Source: Nephromyces sp. MM_2019 (Eukaryota; Apicomplexa; Aconoidasida; Nephromycida). Taken from it: a stretch of DNA of 35,198 nucleotides. Both the position numbers and the translations under genes were made by a program. Shown piece by piece: positions 1-12,000 of this stretch; position 1 is the stretch's first letter; the number at the start of each line of letters is the position of its first letter. The stretch lies in contig JADHZB010002066.1 in NCBI GenBank assembly GCA_015657535.1, positions 50,329-85,526 on the forward strand. The letters run 5' to 3'. Under the pieces are notes generated by a model that did not search any database, was not told the origin of the DNA, and was given only the letters and a program-made list of their open reading frames with translations.

Positions 1-120
1 TAATCGTTGGATTCTAGGCTTAATCGTTGGATTCTAGGCTTAATCGTTGGATTCTAGGCTTAATCGTTGGATTCTAGGAATAATCGTTGGATTCTAGGAA
101 TAATCACTAGGTTCTAGGCT
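1..120. repeat. 20-bp minisatellite, six copies, cut by window edge
   Basis: Unit taatcgttggattctaggct repeats head to tail at 1, 21, 41, 61, 81 and 101. The first three copies are identical, copies 4 and 5 end in aa instead of ct, and copy 6 has four changes. The decay toward the right and clean copies at the left edge suggest the array continues outside. It sits in the intron after the last visible GTPase exon. Confidence 0.95.
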
Positions 121-282
121 TCATCGCTCCTTTCTCAACCTAGCCATTCCATTTTCAACTTCACCACTACACCCTTCGTACCCCCATTATATCTCCTACA
201 AAAATCATCAAAAACTCCTCATCAAAGTCAATGGCAAACAACACACAGCCCTTCTTTTTAATCTTTTAGAAACCCTACTTAC
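121..282 (-). other. partial intron of the GTPase gene
   Basis: The donor GTAAGT begins at 282 on the minus strand, after the exon ending in phase 2. The expected next GBP exon, leading into the helical region, is not visible, so this intron probably continues past position 1. One short open stretch after a possible acceptor near 190 does not resemble the family. Confidence 0.5.
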
Positions 283-3200
283 TTGGACTCTGTAACTCCA
301 TGATCTTTGCAGCGCATTTGGAAATAGTATTCCGCAGTTACAGGGACTTGATTTTCATCATGCAAAATCAAAGAAAAATCCCTCAAAATCCACAATAATT
401 TGGGTTCTAGCCATTTATTAAAGGGAGATCCTAAACAGATGAAACAGAAGATTATAAAAACCCAAAATACCATCAAATTAGAGCATCTTAAATCTTCAAG
501 TTTCGCTAAAAAGTAGAAAAGGTGGTGAGTAATTCATTTCTTCTATCTTACCTCCATGGCTAACAGAAGCTCCTCCTCTCTTTGCGGAATTGCTACTCTT
601 AAACTCTGAGCTTCCACTATTTGAAGACTGGCAGAGCTATTTATAGAAAGAGAGTGAGAAGATAGTACTTATATAAAGCTCCAATGAATTTCAAGATTAT
701 AAAAAAGAAGAAAAAAGCAGAGCCTAGTGTCTGTGTTATATAAGCAGAACCTAGTGATTGCAATAAAAATGCAGAACAAATAGTAGCAGCATATCAGCAA
801 ACTTCACTTTCTTAATAAAAGACTCCATATACTCTGTGTGTGTGTGTTATCTAAAATAAAGAGCTAACCGCTAAGAATTTCTCGAAACTAGCGTCAGTCA
901 GCTTCCCCTTAGTATTGTAGATCAAGTAGGTTGAAACCAGACTAGCAACGCTGAAAAGCTGCCTATCGCGATCCATTGATTTCAGCACATTTCTGAGAGG
1001 GAAAAAGTTCATCTGAAAAACTGCAGATTCTTTGATGAAGAAATAGATTCTAGTCTCTGATAACTGGGTGTAAACTACGTGGGTTGTGTGTGTGTAGTTA
1101 TGGGGATACGGTTAGTGAGTGTGTGTACATATTGAAAAAAACCAAGCTAAAGCTTCCTTAAATTTTCAATCTCTGCGGGCCATATATGTAATTATGTGGA
1201 TATGGTAAGTGTGTGTACATATTGAAAAAAATCACGCTAAATCTCCCTTAAATTTTTTAGATGTCTGTGTATGTACACTGTGTTTTATGCATATTGAAAA
1301 AAATTCACTAACTTCAATTTTCTGTATGTGCATTTTGGTGTAGATGATATGGTTTTTTATGACTCATTTTTAAAGAATATTTTATGCAAGAAACATGAGA
1401 TACTAATCTCTGTATAAATTGTTTTTTTTCTCTAACTAAAATAGCATTTAAAAGGCTAAATTAGTGGTTACTAAGAGCCATTCAACGCAAAGAACGCAAG
1501 CGATAGCCACAATCATACTTTACACACGTCATAAGAGTGTAAGTTCACTTAAGTTACCTACCCGGAGCCCTCAAAGTCAAGAATCAAAAAGACGGTATCT
1601 TTAGAAACATCTTCTTTCCCCCAAAGCCACACACCATCAGTTCCACGCAAGAACGGGCTTCTGCTTTTAAAATTGCATCCTTCTATTGCGTCTTTTGAGG
1701 TAAACTCCTCATTTATGTTAAAACCATTTTCGTTCTCTGAGCTGAAGAAACGGCTTTGAAGAAATGGGTGAATTTTTTGATATTTTTGGTGAAAAATTGG
1801 AGAAAATTCCAGATTTTTTGAAGATGCTTCCTCAGTTGATTCGAGGAAGGTGAAGAACTGATTTTATGAGAAAAGCGCCTTAAAAATGACAAAAAAACTA
1901 GGCTAAACTTCTCAGTGTATGAAGTGTGTATAGAAAGCATAAAAGACTGAAAATTTCAAGCATCTAAACAGAAACTGAATCAAAATATCCCAAAAAGTGA
2001 TGAAGAATACTCTGCTCGTTTCGTAACAATGTTTCGATAAAAGCTGAGAAAAATCTTGGAAAAAACTCGTTTGATATACAAATTCCATTCATACATTCCA
2101 AATAATATCACACACTTGCACACAGAAACTCTGAATGCATAAAAAATGCAAAAAAACTACAAAAGAATCTCAAACTTGAAAATTTATCTGTAATTTTGGA
2201 GGTCTTAATTTTTTTTCTTAGAACATGGCAACTACTTACCTTCAAATTTATACTTTAAAATTCATGATTTTAAGCAGATATTCACTTCTTTCAATGAAAA
2301 TAAAGATTGAAGATTTACTTGATTAAAGTATACTCGTCGTAAAACGCAATTCTGTCATCATTCGCGTAAAGAGCGTTGAAAAAAGCTGATTTTCATAAAA
2401 AAAGACTGCAAAAACATCTAAAACTGCAGCAAAAAATCTTCATGAATAACAAAATCGTTGAGATTTTTATAATAAATTTCTAATAAATATAACATTTCCA
2501 TCCTTAATAGCTAAAAAGCCCATCAGATTGAGAAATCCCAAGCATCTTTGCGCTTAAAAGATGAAAAACATACATTCCCATGAAGGTGCACACTAAAAAA
2601 ATTATATTTTCCCTCTTTTTTACGTTTTTAAAGCGAAGAATTGCAGCTGAAGAAAATATTCTCGATATCGCACACACACACATACACACATACATGCTAT
2701 GCTCTTAGAGGCCAAAAGAAGCTATTATTATGAAGAGAATATATATACTTACTTATCCATCAGACAGTTTGCAAGAGTGCTTTTTCCTACTCCATAATCA
2801 CCACAAATCGATATGACAACGACTCGCTTGTTTCCAAGTTTCAGTAGAAACTCTTTCGCTTGCTCATCTTCAAGAAGAAAAAAGGTGAATCACAGAAACT
2901 TTTCAATGGATTTGAAGAGTGGGATTAAAAGTATGGGTGTGCAAACTAACATGCACACACAGTGTAGAGTGCTGAGTGAGCTCGCTTGTTATAAACACCG
3001 ATAAAAGTAGAGTCAAACTTGATTTCAAGAGAAAGTTGTAGATCTGAAGAAGGTGGAGTTTTCGATGTAAGAAAAGCTTCAAATTACAAAACTTGTGAAG
3101 AAACAAACTATTTCATGGAATCTTCAAAATAGAGGCAAAAAACTGTAGAAACGCTGTTTTTTCTTCATTTTTTCAACTTCAGCAGCTTTAAAAAAGCGTT

Positions 3201-6200
3201 TTTGCCGCATTTTCAACAATTCACAATTAAAAGCCAAAAACTTCGAATCATAAGCTGCAAGCAAAAGTATGCAACAAGTGCTTTCTTCGCAAATTTTGAT
3301 GCATGAGGAAAACATTCTAGATTTAGCGTAAAGCTCAAACTGCTACGAAGCCATATATCTAGATTCTTACGAATATTACTATAAACGTTGCATTTAGCCC
3401 CCTATGCAGCAAAAGAAATAAAAAAAACCAACATTTTGAAGAGAATTGATTTATGTGGTCATATATAGCCATTTGTGTGTGTGTGTGTGTGTTTCTTTCT
3501 TGATTTCGATATAGTGTGCGTGCGTTTATTTTCTGGTATTTACAGAGAGTGTATGTGTGCTTTTTTCTTATTGAAAAGCATCAACTTTAAGCCAATTCCA
3601 GAAAACCTGCAGCAATGCTGATACTAAATACTTAAAAACGGTGAAAAAGTGTGAAAATTTGATGTACAGCAGCATAGCATGTAGCTCTATAAAACCTACA
3701 CACACAAAGCAGGAAAATCTCATTATACGCAGCATCAAGCTTCAAACTACAAATCATTATAACGACAAAAAAAAGCTCATAAACTGGAGCACGCATAGAT
3801 GTATATACACTCAAAAATTAAGCTGTTCTTACCAACTTTCAAGACTTCCTGGCCATCCCACTTATTCACATGAAGCAGCTGTATCGGTTTGCTCTGTAAA
3901 CATGAAAATTATAGCAACTTGCTTCCACACACGCTCTATTGCAGTATATAGAAGAACTATAGTAAACTTCAAATTTCTCTAGTATTTTCCCTTTAGTTAG
4001 AATACTTTGAATACCATCAGTTGACCCTTAGGGACGGGGTTACTCTTAACGCTTTGAAGATTGAAGGGTGTTTTTCTTATCAATCTTGTTGAAACACCTT
4101 CCCTTCCAATAACACCTTCAGCCAATTTTTCGCTTTTCAGCTTATTCTCCTCCTCTACCAGAAGTACAAGCAAAATTATATATATTATCTCCAAACACAC
4201 AACTGATTTGTACAGTCAAACAAAATTCTTTCGAATCTATATACACACGCAGTTACACATACAATTACACACACACAGAGTTACACACACATACCTTTCC
4301 AAATATTTTACTCTTCAATTTTCAGAGAAAATGTCTTTTTTGAGAATTTTTGATTTGGCCATTGGAAGATTTTCAAAGAATTGAAAATCTTCTCTGAAAT
4401 ATTCACTCCAAATCATTTCTTAAAAAAGCTTGGAAAAACAATTTTCACTGCTTTAAGCCAAAAAGACGCTATACTTGAAATTTCATATTGCAAGACCAAA
4501 ACTTTAAAAAAGTATATTAGCTTGGAATTTTTGAGATATTTTTTACCTGGTAGGTGTGTGGCCTGCTCTGTAGGCAACCTATGCTCAGCATAATGGCTGC
4601 CGGTCAAATCTGATGAATTTTTCTCAATGGCATCTTCTGATGCTGAAAAAAATTGGCATAACAATTATGCTTCGAAGATTAACACTAATTTTCAGTTCAC
4701 AGCCAAAAATTCTGCTTTTTTAAATTTCCATAGTCTGCTTACAAGCTCTTTAAACTTCTTTTGATGTTTTTGTTTTTTAAAATGAGAAAAATGAGATTAT
4801 TACAGGCAAATTAGGAAAAATTTATACAGAAAAACTTAAAAACTGCGAAAAAACATGAAATCCTTTAAAATAACGCTAACTTTACAAAGAAAAATCAAAG
4901 AAAAAGATTCTAATTTTCGAGTCCTCAAGCTTGGATAATAAAATTTAAGCAAATTCTAGGAAATCAACACACAAGGAGTATTAAGTTAAGAAGCAACAGA
5001 AATTGTTAGAGGCTCTGATTAATGCATGCAGGACAAGAGAACTTTAAATTTCAGAGGTTTTTAAACAAAAAATACTATGAGAAACAGTGAAAAAGTGGAA
5101 AAAATCGGCTGCAAATTTTAGAGCCAATTATCAGTCCTCAGTTCTCACACACCCAAATATGCCTAATATTCCCCACACATAGTTCTCGCATACACACAAA
5201 TAGATATACTCAACCCTCAAACATAGTCCTCACAGACAACCCTCACACATAGTCCTCACACACATATAAATAGATACACTTAATCCTCACACACATTCAA
5301 CCAATTATTCATAATTTTTCATAAAGTAGCTTCTTCATCTTCAAGTGACAAGTTAAAATTATCAGAAAAGTGTCATGAAAACTTCATAGCATTACTGAGT
5401 TAAACATTTACGGTAAATAATAAAACTATAAGGCTATTCAGAAGACGGGTAAGTAATTAGGAAATATTCAATGGACAGCTGCTCTGGATTTCTAGACGTG
5501 CCCTCTACATGCTTTCATATTTTTGAACTAATCAAAAGAAAATGAACAAAAAGAGAGATTTTAAGATTAAAGCTAACTTTTCGCGTATGCGTTTACGGGA
5601 TTTCTGAAAAAGCCAAGAGCTCCAGTTGAGGAATGCGTCACTTTACTAAACTCTATCGAACTGCCTGTAGTCATAAAAAAGCGTAAAACACATGAAGAAG
5701 GAAAAAATCGCGGTCTTCATACGATAAGCGTAGCTTCATGGAGATGAAGAAGGAAACACACATCGCCTTGAATAAAAAAGTCCTTAAAAATACAATTACA
5801 CTTAAAGATATCCAGATCTTCAGTAAATTAAAAATCCAAAATATCAAGATTAAGTAGCCAAAAAATATCGTAAAAACCAGAGAAACATATCAATCAAATA
5901 TCAAATATAAAAAGCTACTAGTGGAGCAAAACTAGGGTTCCCAGTACCTTTTTCTAATCACATCACTATTCGGTAAGCGCAGCTTAAAAGTTAAAGCATC
6001 AGGAATCAAAATATAAATGGATGAAAAAAAAAAGTCAATAAAAACACGAAGTATCATCATCGCTCCTACAATAAAAGGGTGTACATACACTACTCGCAGC
6101 ACGGAAGTTAGTAATGAAAAAGCACAATAAAAAAAAGGAGTAAAGTCGCTTTTTTCGACAAGCACATGAAATTCGTCTTTGGGAGGAGGCTCTTACCAGT

Positions 6201-7798
6201 TGGATTCTCTGGTACACCAGAGTTGCTAGAAGCTGAATAAGGAAAATGGACCGTAGTAGGATCTGTGGAATCCATCATGGGGTATACTCGATAAGGCACT
6301 CCTCCATCTGGGAAAGCACAACAAATGGAGCGGCTAGCAGGAAAAAAAAGTCAAAACTATTTAAAAGACCTCAGCAGCACATCCGTTAAGGCAACACAAA
6401 ATCTATATATGCATATATATGCTGATGAAACGTAAAAAATCAGCAAAACACAATCTATACACCCATAAATTCTCCAAAAAGACAAAATCACCAAAAAACA
6501 AGCCATCTACCCACACATTCCCCTAACAGACAACAAAAGAAACACACAAACTATCTCTTCATACATTCCCCAAAGACAGCAAAATCACAACCCTCCATCT
6601 CTCCAAAAGAGAAATTGCGCCGAAAAAAGTACCATCGTCAACTCACACGTCAAGTAGCACACAAAACTTCTTGTTATCATCTATTCATCTTGAATAGTTG
6701 CTACAATAATCCAACGCTATACTTTGCAAAAATCTAAAGCATTCCCTTTCCATCATATTTAGCAAAACTAATAGATTCTTTGGAAGAAAGACACATATTA
6801 TTAAAGAGCACAGCGCAGAAGCTACATATTCTGATGCCTAACATAACCACAGTTTTTTAAGATTTATAGACTCGCTAGCAAGCCTTCTGTCGTGTAATTA
6901 ATTATCAAATATTGCAGATTTTTTTTAAATTACTTGATTACAACATGCAAATAAGTGGAACCAAAAGAAAGCATTAAGGATCCATCATGTTCTTACCTAT
7001 ATAGTTTGTAATCAATGAAGGGTATTCATAAACTTCAGAGCTTCTGCCCACACTAGGGTACTCAGAGTAAGAAATGCCAGAATCTGCGATATTAACCGCA
7101 TCCCATTTTTCTTGATAGGGAGTAGAGAAGCTGGAAGGTATACTGCCACTCAATGGGTAGCTACTGATATATTCGGGATGAAAACTTTCGTTGCTTGCAG
7201 GGGATTCCTCGGATAAGTAGTGATTCACGAAGCTACTGTTATTCCCCCATTTTGATGGAGTACGGTTGTCTTGTATCACTGTATCTGGGTAAACAGTGAA
7301 ATCACTTCCTCCCGTATACACATTAGGAGCAGTCTGAAATATTTTTGGGGTATTGGAAGAGAAAGTATTCCCGCTTACGGAGTATATGGAAGAACCTTTA
7401 ACGTTCATGGGGCTATTCCCTGAAGGATCCAAAGTGGAACTACCAGATATCTGAGCAGATGATCTACAATCCTGTGCTATGGGGTAATCTGCAGTACCAG
7501 AGGAAAATGGCCTCGAGATATTATTGGTCTCATAAAATGGAACCTCTGTCATCTTGAATGAAGAGACCCCATCGGCTGGCAAGAAATTCGCGCTTGAGCG
7601 AATAGCGGATCTACATGCATTACTGCCGCCAGAATTGTCACCAAGGGGCACGCTACCGGGGTTTTGAGAGGACTTTTGAACCCTATATCTTGAAGTACCG
7701 GGAGTACCATACAGATGATTTGTGGTGCGGAAATTCGTTGGAGAATTAGTGTGATCACTGATAGGGTGATGTGGGGAAGAGCCGAAATTTTTCTCCAT
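283..7798 (-). CDS. GB1/RHD3-type (guanylate-binding protein/atlastin-like) large GTPase with Ser-rich N-terminal extension; 3' end outside window
   Basis: Ten exons join in phase (minus strand): 7798-6997, 6307-6197, 4642-4547, 4154-4015, 3893-3833, 2867-2753, 1741-1562, 992-869, 636-552 and 430-283, giving 620 residues before the left edge. Residues 1 to about 380 are rich in Ser, Asn, Pro, Gly and Tyr and look disordered. A GBP-like entry strand (PIQLLHVNKWDGQEVLKV, 386-403) follows. The G-motifs are the P-loop GDYGVGKS (426-433), switch I TDGVWLW (476-482), G3 LDFEG (496-500), helix LVSTYLIYNTKG (520-531) and the guanine-binding RD in LLWILRDFSL (583-592). Order and spacing match GBP and atlastin GTPases, which hydrolyse GTP and remodel or coat membranes. 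A Ser-rich linker (544-571) fills the variable loop before RD. The P-loop lacks the usual arginine. The ATG at 7798 opens the long first exon; an upstream 5' exon is not excluded. The helical C-terminal part lies beyond position 1. Family call strong; exact 5' exon set less sure. Confidence 0.85.
1098..1304. repeat. direct repeat of about 90 bp in a GTPase intron, third copy partial
   Basis: The block gtgtgtacatattgaaaaaa occurs at 1121 and again at 1211, with related sequence on both sides (tatgg.gata.ggt before it, gctaa..c.tcccttaaatttt after it). A weaker third copy (catattgaaaaaaa) is near 1290. It looks like a tandem duplication of intron sequence. Confidence 0.7.
2671..2694. repeat. 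CA microsatellite in GTPase intron
   Basis: An interrupted (CA)n run on the plus strand, so TG on the transcribed sense strand. It lies just downstream of the donor of the P-loop exon. Confidence 0.8.
3474..3492. repeat. TG microsatellite in GTPase intron
   Basis: A pure (TG)n run on the plus strand, which reads CA in the sense direction. It lies in the 965-nt intron between the exons at 3893-3833 and 2867-2753. Confidence 0.85.
4234..4292. repeat. CA-rich interrupted repeat in GTPase intron
   Basis: Repeated ttacacac/cacacaca blocks on the plus strand, in the 392-nt intron upstream (in gene order) of the exon at 4154-4015. Confidence 0.6.
5138..5302. repeat. CA-rich imperfect repeats (agtcctcacacaca type)
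   Basis: Blocks of the form cctcacacacatagtcctca recur about six times with variable spacers, alternating with caaatagata segments. They lie in the 1554-nt intron between exons 6307-6197 and 4642-4547. In the sense direction they read TG-rich. Confidence 0.65.
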
Positions 7799-8783
7799 CA
7801 CGGTATAACATAGAGGCAGTAATGAACTTCGACCGCTAAATGTTCTTAATACCGAAATATTTTTTTCTTAAACTTACTCTAAGCAGGCGTACGAGCTATA
7901 TTACAAGTTATCATTTTTAAGTTTTATGGTAAAGAATGTGCAGGTAGCTCATCAGGTGGATATGATTTACGGATGCTAATCAAAAAATCATCTATGCACA
8001 ACTGTAGCCTCGCAAATAGAGTAGAAGCGGAAAAAGTTCCAATCATAGACGACACTGAGAAACAAAGACAATGCTCGATTATATCCTTTTCAAAATCTTA
8101 TTCCAAAGAGGCCTTGTGGTAAATGGCTAGTTTCTGCTTGACCACTCGCGTTTAGTCCCGGTGTGAAATGATGCGCGCCCTTTCAATAATTGGAAAGTTG
8201 ACTGACATTAACATGCTGCATTATCAGCGCTAGACATCAATGACTTAGCTCAGGGACAGTCTATGTAATATCGATCTAATGTTTTTCGAAAAAATAGCAC
8301 ACAAAATCTGGTGCTACATATCTCTCTCAAAGGCTTAGTGTACTACGGTGGTTGGGCCTCGTTATTTCGGATTTTTCCGAGTAAAGAATTCAGCGGCAAG
8401 ATTCCGAGCAATGATAATATTTAGCGATGTTATGGTGCCACACGCACTCCATGTATAAACTTTTTAGTTTCATAGCCCGTTCTACAAGTGCATACATGCT
8501 ATGGCAATGCATTGCTTATGGTTGCTACTCCAGGGAGAGCGTGAATAGCATGTCTAACTATAATGAGAATGGTGTCTCACTGTGCTACTCGGATGCCTAG
8601 GCCATGTTTAGCGCCCCAATTGTGTATGTGATGACTGCGGAGTAGCGCCGCTACTCCTGTTTCTTGCGGTTAATACATCTGGTCAGTGGGGTGGTCACCT
8701 AAAAATTTTTTCGCAGCACAAAACTACGCACTACACGGTGTGGAACGAGTATCAAGGCATTTGGGAGGAATTTCGGTATTATA
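7799..8783. other. upstream region of the GTPase gene, no gene seen
   Basis: From the GTPase start codon rightward the composition changes: fewer A/T runs and no TG/CA tracts. No convincing exon, RNA gene or promoter motif was found. The GTPase promoter and any 5' untranslated exon should lie here. Confidence 0.4.
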
Positions 8784-9030
8784 CAGCTGTGGCATCTTCA
8801 AGAACTTACATCAAGGCTGGCCAGAAAACACTGCATCTATTCAGCTATAGCATCTTCAAGAATGAGCATCAAGGCAACAGGGGTAGCCTAGGTACACAGC
8901 TGTGGCATCTTGAAGGACTAGCATCAACGCTGTAAGAGTTAGTGCAGGCATGCAGCTGTGGCATCTTGAACAACTAGCATCAAGGCTCTAGGGGTAGTGC
9001 ATGCGTCAAGCTGCAGCATTTTCAAAATTC
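8784..9030. repeat. imperfect 54-58-bp tandem repeat, about 4.5 copies
   Basis: The core cagctgtggcatcttcaaga, or a close variant, starts at 8784, 8842, 8897, 8953 and (degenerate) about 9007. A second conserved block, agcatcaaggct or similar, follows each core. The 65-codon plus-strand open frame at 8738-8935 overlaps it and is best explained by the repeat. Confidence 0.8.
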
Positions 9031-12000
9031 CCCCATAAACTAATTGATTTTTCCTCTTCGGTTGCTTACCTCGAAAAAACCCGATACTTCTTCCGTCAGG
9101 GGGTGTGAAGCCATTTAGCCAGTCTGCCATCACGATGAACTTGAAGTCCACAGTTCGCTCGGCTTGAAGTCAACAGGCATGCATATGTTTAACCATGACT
9201 CTAAATGTGCTACTATGTGCGTGATAAAGAAAAACTAGCGCCTTACGAAAACATAACCACCAGGCGTAACTTAACCCGGGCATATTCATGTTGTACCGCG
9301 TCAGATGATACGATTCATAATCTGATATTTCCGATATGCTTCGAGCATGTTGGGTTATACTATCAAACAAAACTGAAGCGTCAAGACAACTACGGGTTCT
9401 TATTTGGGCCGTTGATGAACTACGTGATTACCCATGCCAGATCAACTTGCCACTCGACAATGAGACTGCAGTGTGATACATTTCTGGAACAAAAGAAAAG
9501 CAATGAATGACCACTGAAACGCAATTTCAGAATTAGAGTGTGTATTATGAATTAGCTGTGCCGCCTATTAATGATTTGATTCCTGAAAATTGCAATAAAG
9601 ATACTCATGACACACTTTGATTGCTCAGTTATGATGATACTAAGTGCCTACTCTATAAGCAAGCCCTGGAGAAGAAAGCAAGTTACCACTACCCGCAAAT
9701 TTAAGAAATAAAGGTTAGACTCGAAAATGATCCGTGTGTGGGTCCTTCAGCGGATCTTAGTGTAAGTAGCATACTTTGATATGGAGTTAGCGAAAGGACA
9801 ACTTCCTAGAACTCATCGTATATTTTAAACAAAACTAAAGTGAGCTAAACTTACGTTCTAACACTCAAAACACTGAATGGGATACAGTGTATTATCTGTG
9901 ATAGCAAAACGCTTATCTTTCTTAAGTGCTATCCGGGTCTTGACGTTTTAAGCTTCAATGTTAACGTGAATTTACTAAGCGATGAATAAACCGATTTTAA
10001 TTACTTTACACCTTGAGCTTGGTATCTGGGATCAGTAAAATTTGGTAGAGCTCTAGAGCATAAATAGCTCGTCGGCACTGTTTAATAAAGTGAGAAGTAA
10101 ATACGAAATAGGATTCCGTATATCTAAGTGTATTAGTATTAGCAGTATTATTTGGGATCAGTTCTAAATGTCTTCTTTTTACCTATCTTTTTCAGATAAA
10201 GCAACCTCAAAGGAAAATCTTGGCATTTCTCGATTTTACTATTGGCAGTGATTGTAAATTTATACATCACAAGTTTGTTAATAACCACAATCAATATATA
10301 TATTCCAGGCAGGAGAACAAGGGAAATTTAGGCATTGTCAAGAGTCTTGCCTCAGAAAATTTTTACTTTTCTTGATAATTTTTCCTCTGGTGATAATCTG
10401 TGTATTAAGGCTTTGATGCCCACACCGCAGTTATTTTATTATTGACGCTAATGAGGACTCAAAGGACACGAGAAGATCTCGCTGGGTGAAATCTTGTCGT
10501 GGGGGAAGAGAAATAAAATTATTTTTACTACATGTCCTAGGAGAGGTGTGACTGATAACATTTTGCAGGAAGTCAATATAGTGATTTTTATTATAATTAT
10601 AATTTCAAGGCTAGCCAGGCATTTTGATAACAAAAATTACTTGAGCTCTAGTTTTTGCTAGATAAGCAATGATTACATATTTTACATTTTCAGTTACTGC
10701 TTGTGCAGTGTTTGCCAAAATGTGCTGCGTATTTTAAAAGTTGCAGAGATTAAAAAAAGTGGGAGAACTAACAAATAGTGCAAAACCTTCAATTGCAGCA
10801 TATTTGGTATACTAAGCCAGGTTTCGCCTTTTTTTGCTAGCACATAAGCGTGACCCAAAGCCTAATTCAGAATTTTAGCCCATGTTTCAACTCGTTGCCC
10901 CGTAAGAGTCCGGCGGTACCACACGTATAAATTGAAGAACTTCATATAGCATTTTTGCCTTTACAGCCGTACATACTTTGTAAGTTAATGACTAAAGCTT
11001 CATGTGACACAAAAAGTGCGAAGGTAGGTATATTGGGTAAGGTGGCAAAATCTTGCCTGTTTATTAATTGAATCTGCATACTGCTTTATCGATTGTGAAA
11101 ATTATCGAGTTTTTAGGCTACCAACCAATTATGCTGAATGAAAAGTATGATATGCCCGTCAGTCGTGTCGGACCAACGAATCGCATAACATGATGTTTTT
11201 ACCCGTAAGAGCCTCCTTGAACTGCTTACGAAATACAGGAATAACCGATGCCAATGCGCCAAGATTGACAGTCTTTCGTTATGTTATTTACCTTAAACTG
11301 AATAGTTGTTGACTATCCGCTTATAAAACTAACAAAGCTTGGTTGGATGCACTGTGAGAAGATAGCACTTCAATATTTTGCCTATGCAGCCACAAGGAAT
11401 GAGACTTGAAAAGTTCAAAACTCCATAAATTTTTTTCTTACGGATGTACCAGCCAATTTAAGGTTTTAGATGACTATTACTACTTTGGCCATCTCTAATA
11501 AAATGCAGTGTGCCCTACGGGAATATACCAGCCTTTTTTTAAATTTATAAAATTTTGGGTCGCAATTTGCTGCTCATGCATCCGTGATTGCACAAAATAA
11601 CCCAATGTATATCGAAAAGAATTGGGTGAATATTTCGGGATCTGCAGGGTAGCAGCTTTGCTCGGGTTATCCTAGGTGTCTCCAGGTTGCGGTTAAACGC
11701 TATTCTATGTAGCAAATATTTACTTCCCTACACGTAAAAACTAACTGGTTATCAAGAGGAGGCTGCGTAAATCTTGCTTTAATAAATGTTTTGCCATAGG
11801 CTGAAGCTTTTCCTATAGCCTATATATGGCTGAATATACCTAAAGCTCATGAGCTTACTAGTCTGAGATGCGATGAACTTTGAAGTAAGGATGTCCTCTG
11901 TGCTGCCCGCTAACTGTATCGTGATATCAGCCTTGGAGGGTAGCATCAGCCCTGGCCGATAAATTACGTAGCTCTTTTTATAGGTTGTACGGTATTCTAT

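Noticed and set aside
1..120. Repeat array considered as a CRISPR array or telomere
   Set aside because: Head-to-tail 20-mers without spacers, in a eukaryotic intron and not matching known telomere repeats.
559..630. Alternative frame for the Ser-rich linker exon (reading VAIPQREEELLLAME, with a start at an inner AG)
   Set aside because: It needs a poorer acceptor and leaves phase 0, while the next exon (with the RD motif) requires phase 1; the Ser-rich frame from the acceptor at 637-639 fits both sides.
6404..6419. 16-bp perfect palindrome of TATATATGCATATATA type
   Set aside because: Short alternating T/A sequence in an AT-rich intron; no sign of a function.
6974..7000. The first GTPase exon read through past 6997 as a complete 275-residue protein
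   Set aside because: A good donor (g|GTAAGA) at 6996 joins in phase 1 to an acceptor at 6307 and on to the GTPase exons; the read-through end is intron sequence.
9205..9510. 101-codon plus-strand ATG frame, the longest ATG frame in the gene-poor centre outside the membrane-protein gene
   Set aside because: No domain, membrane segment or splice partner seen; length still compatible with chance. Kept only as a note in the region entry.
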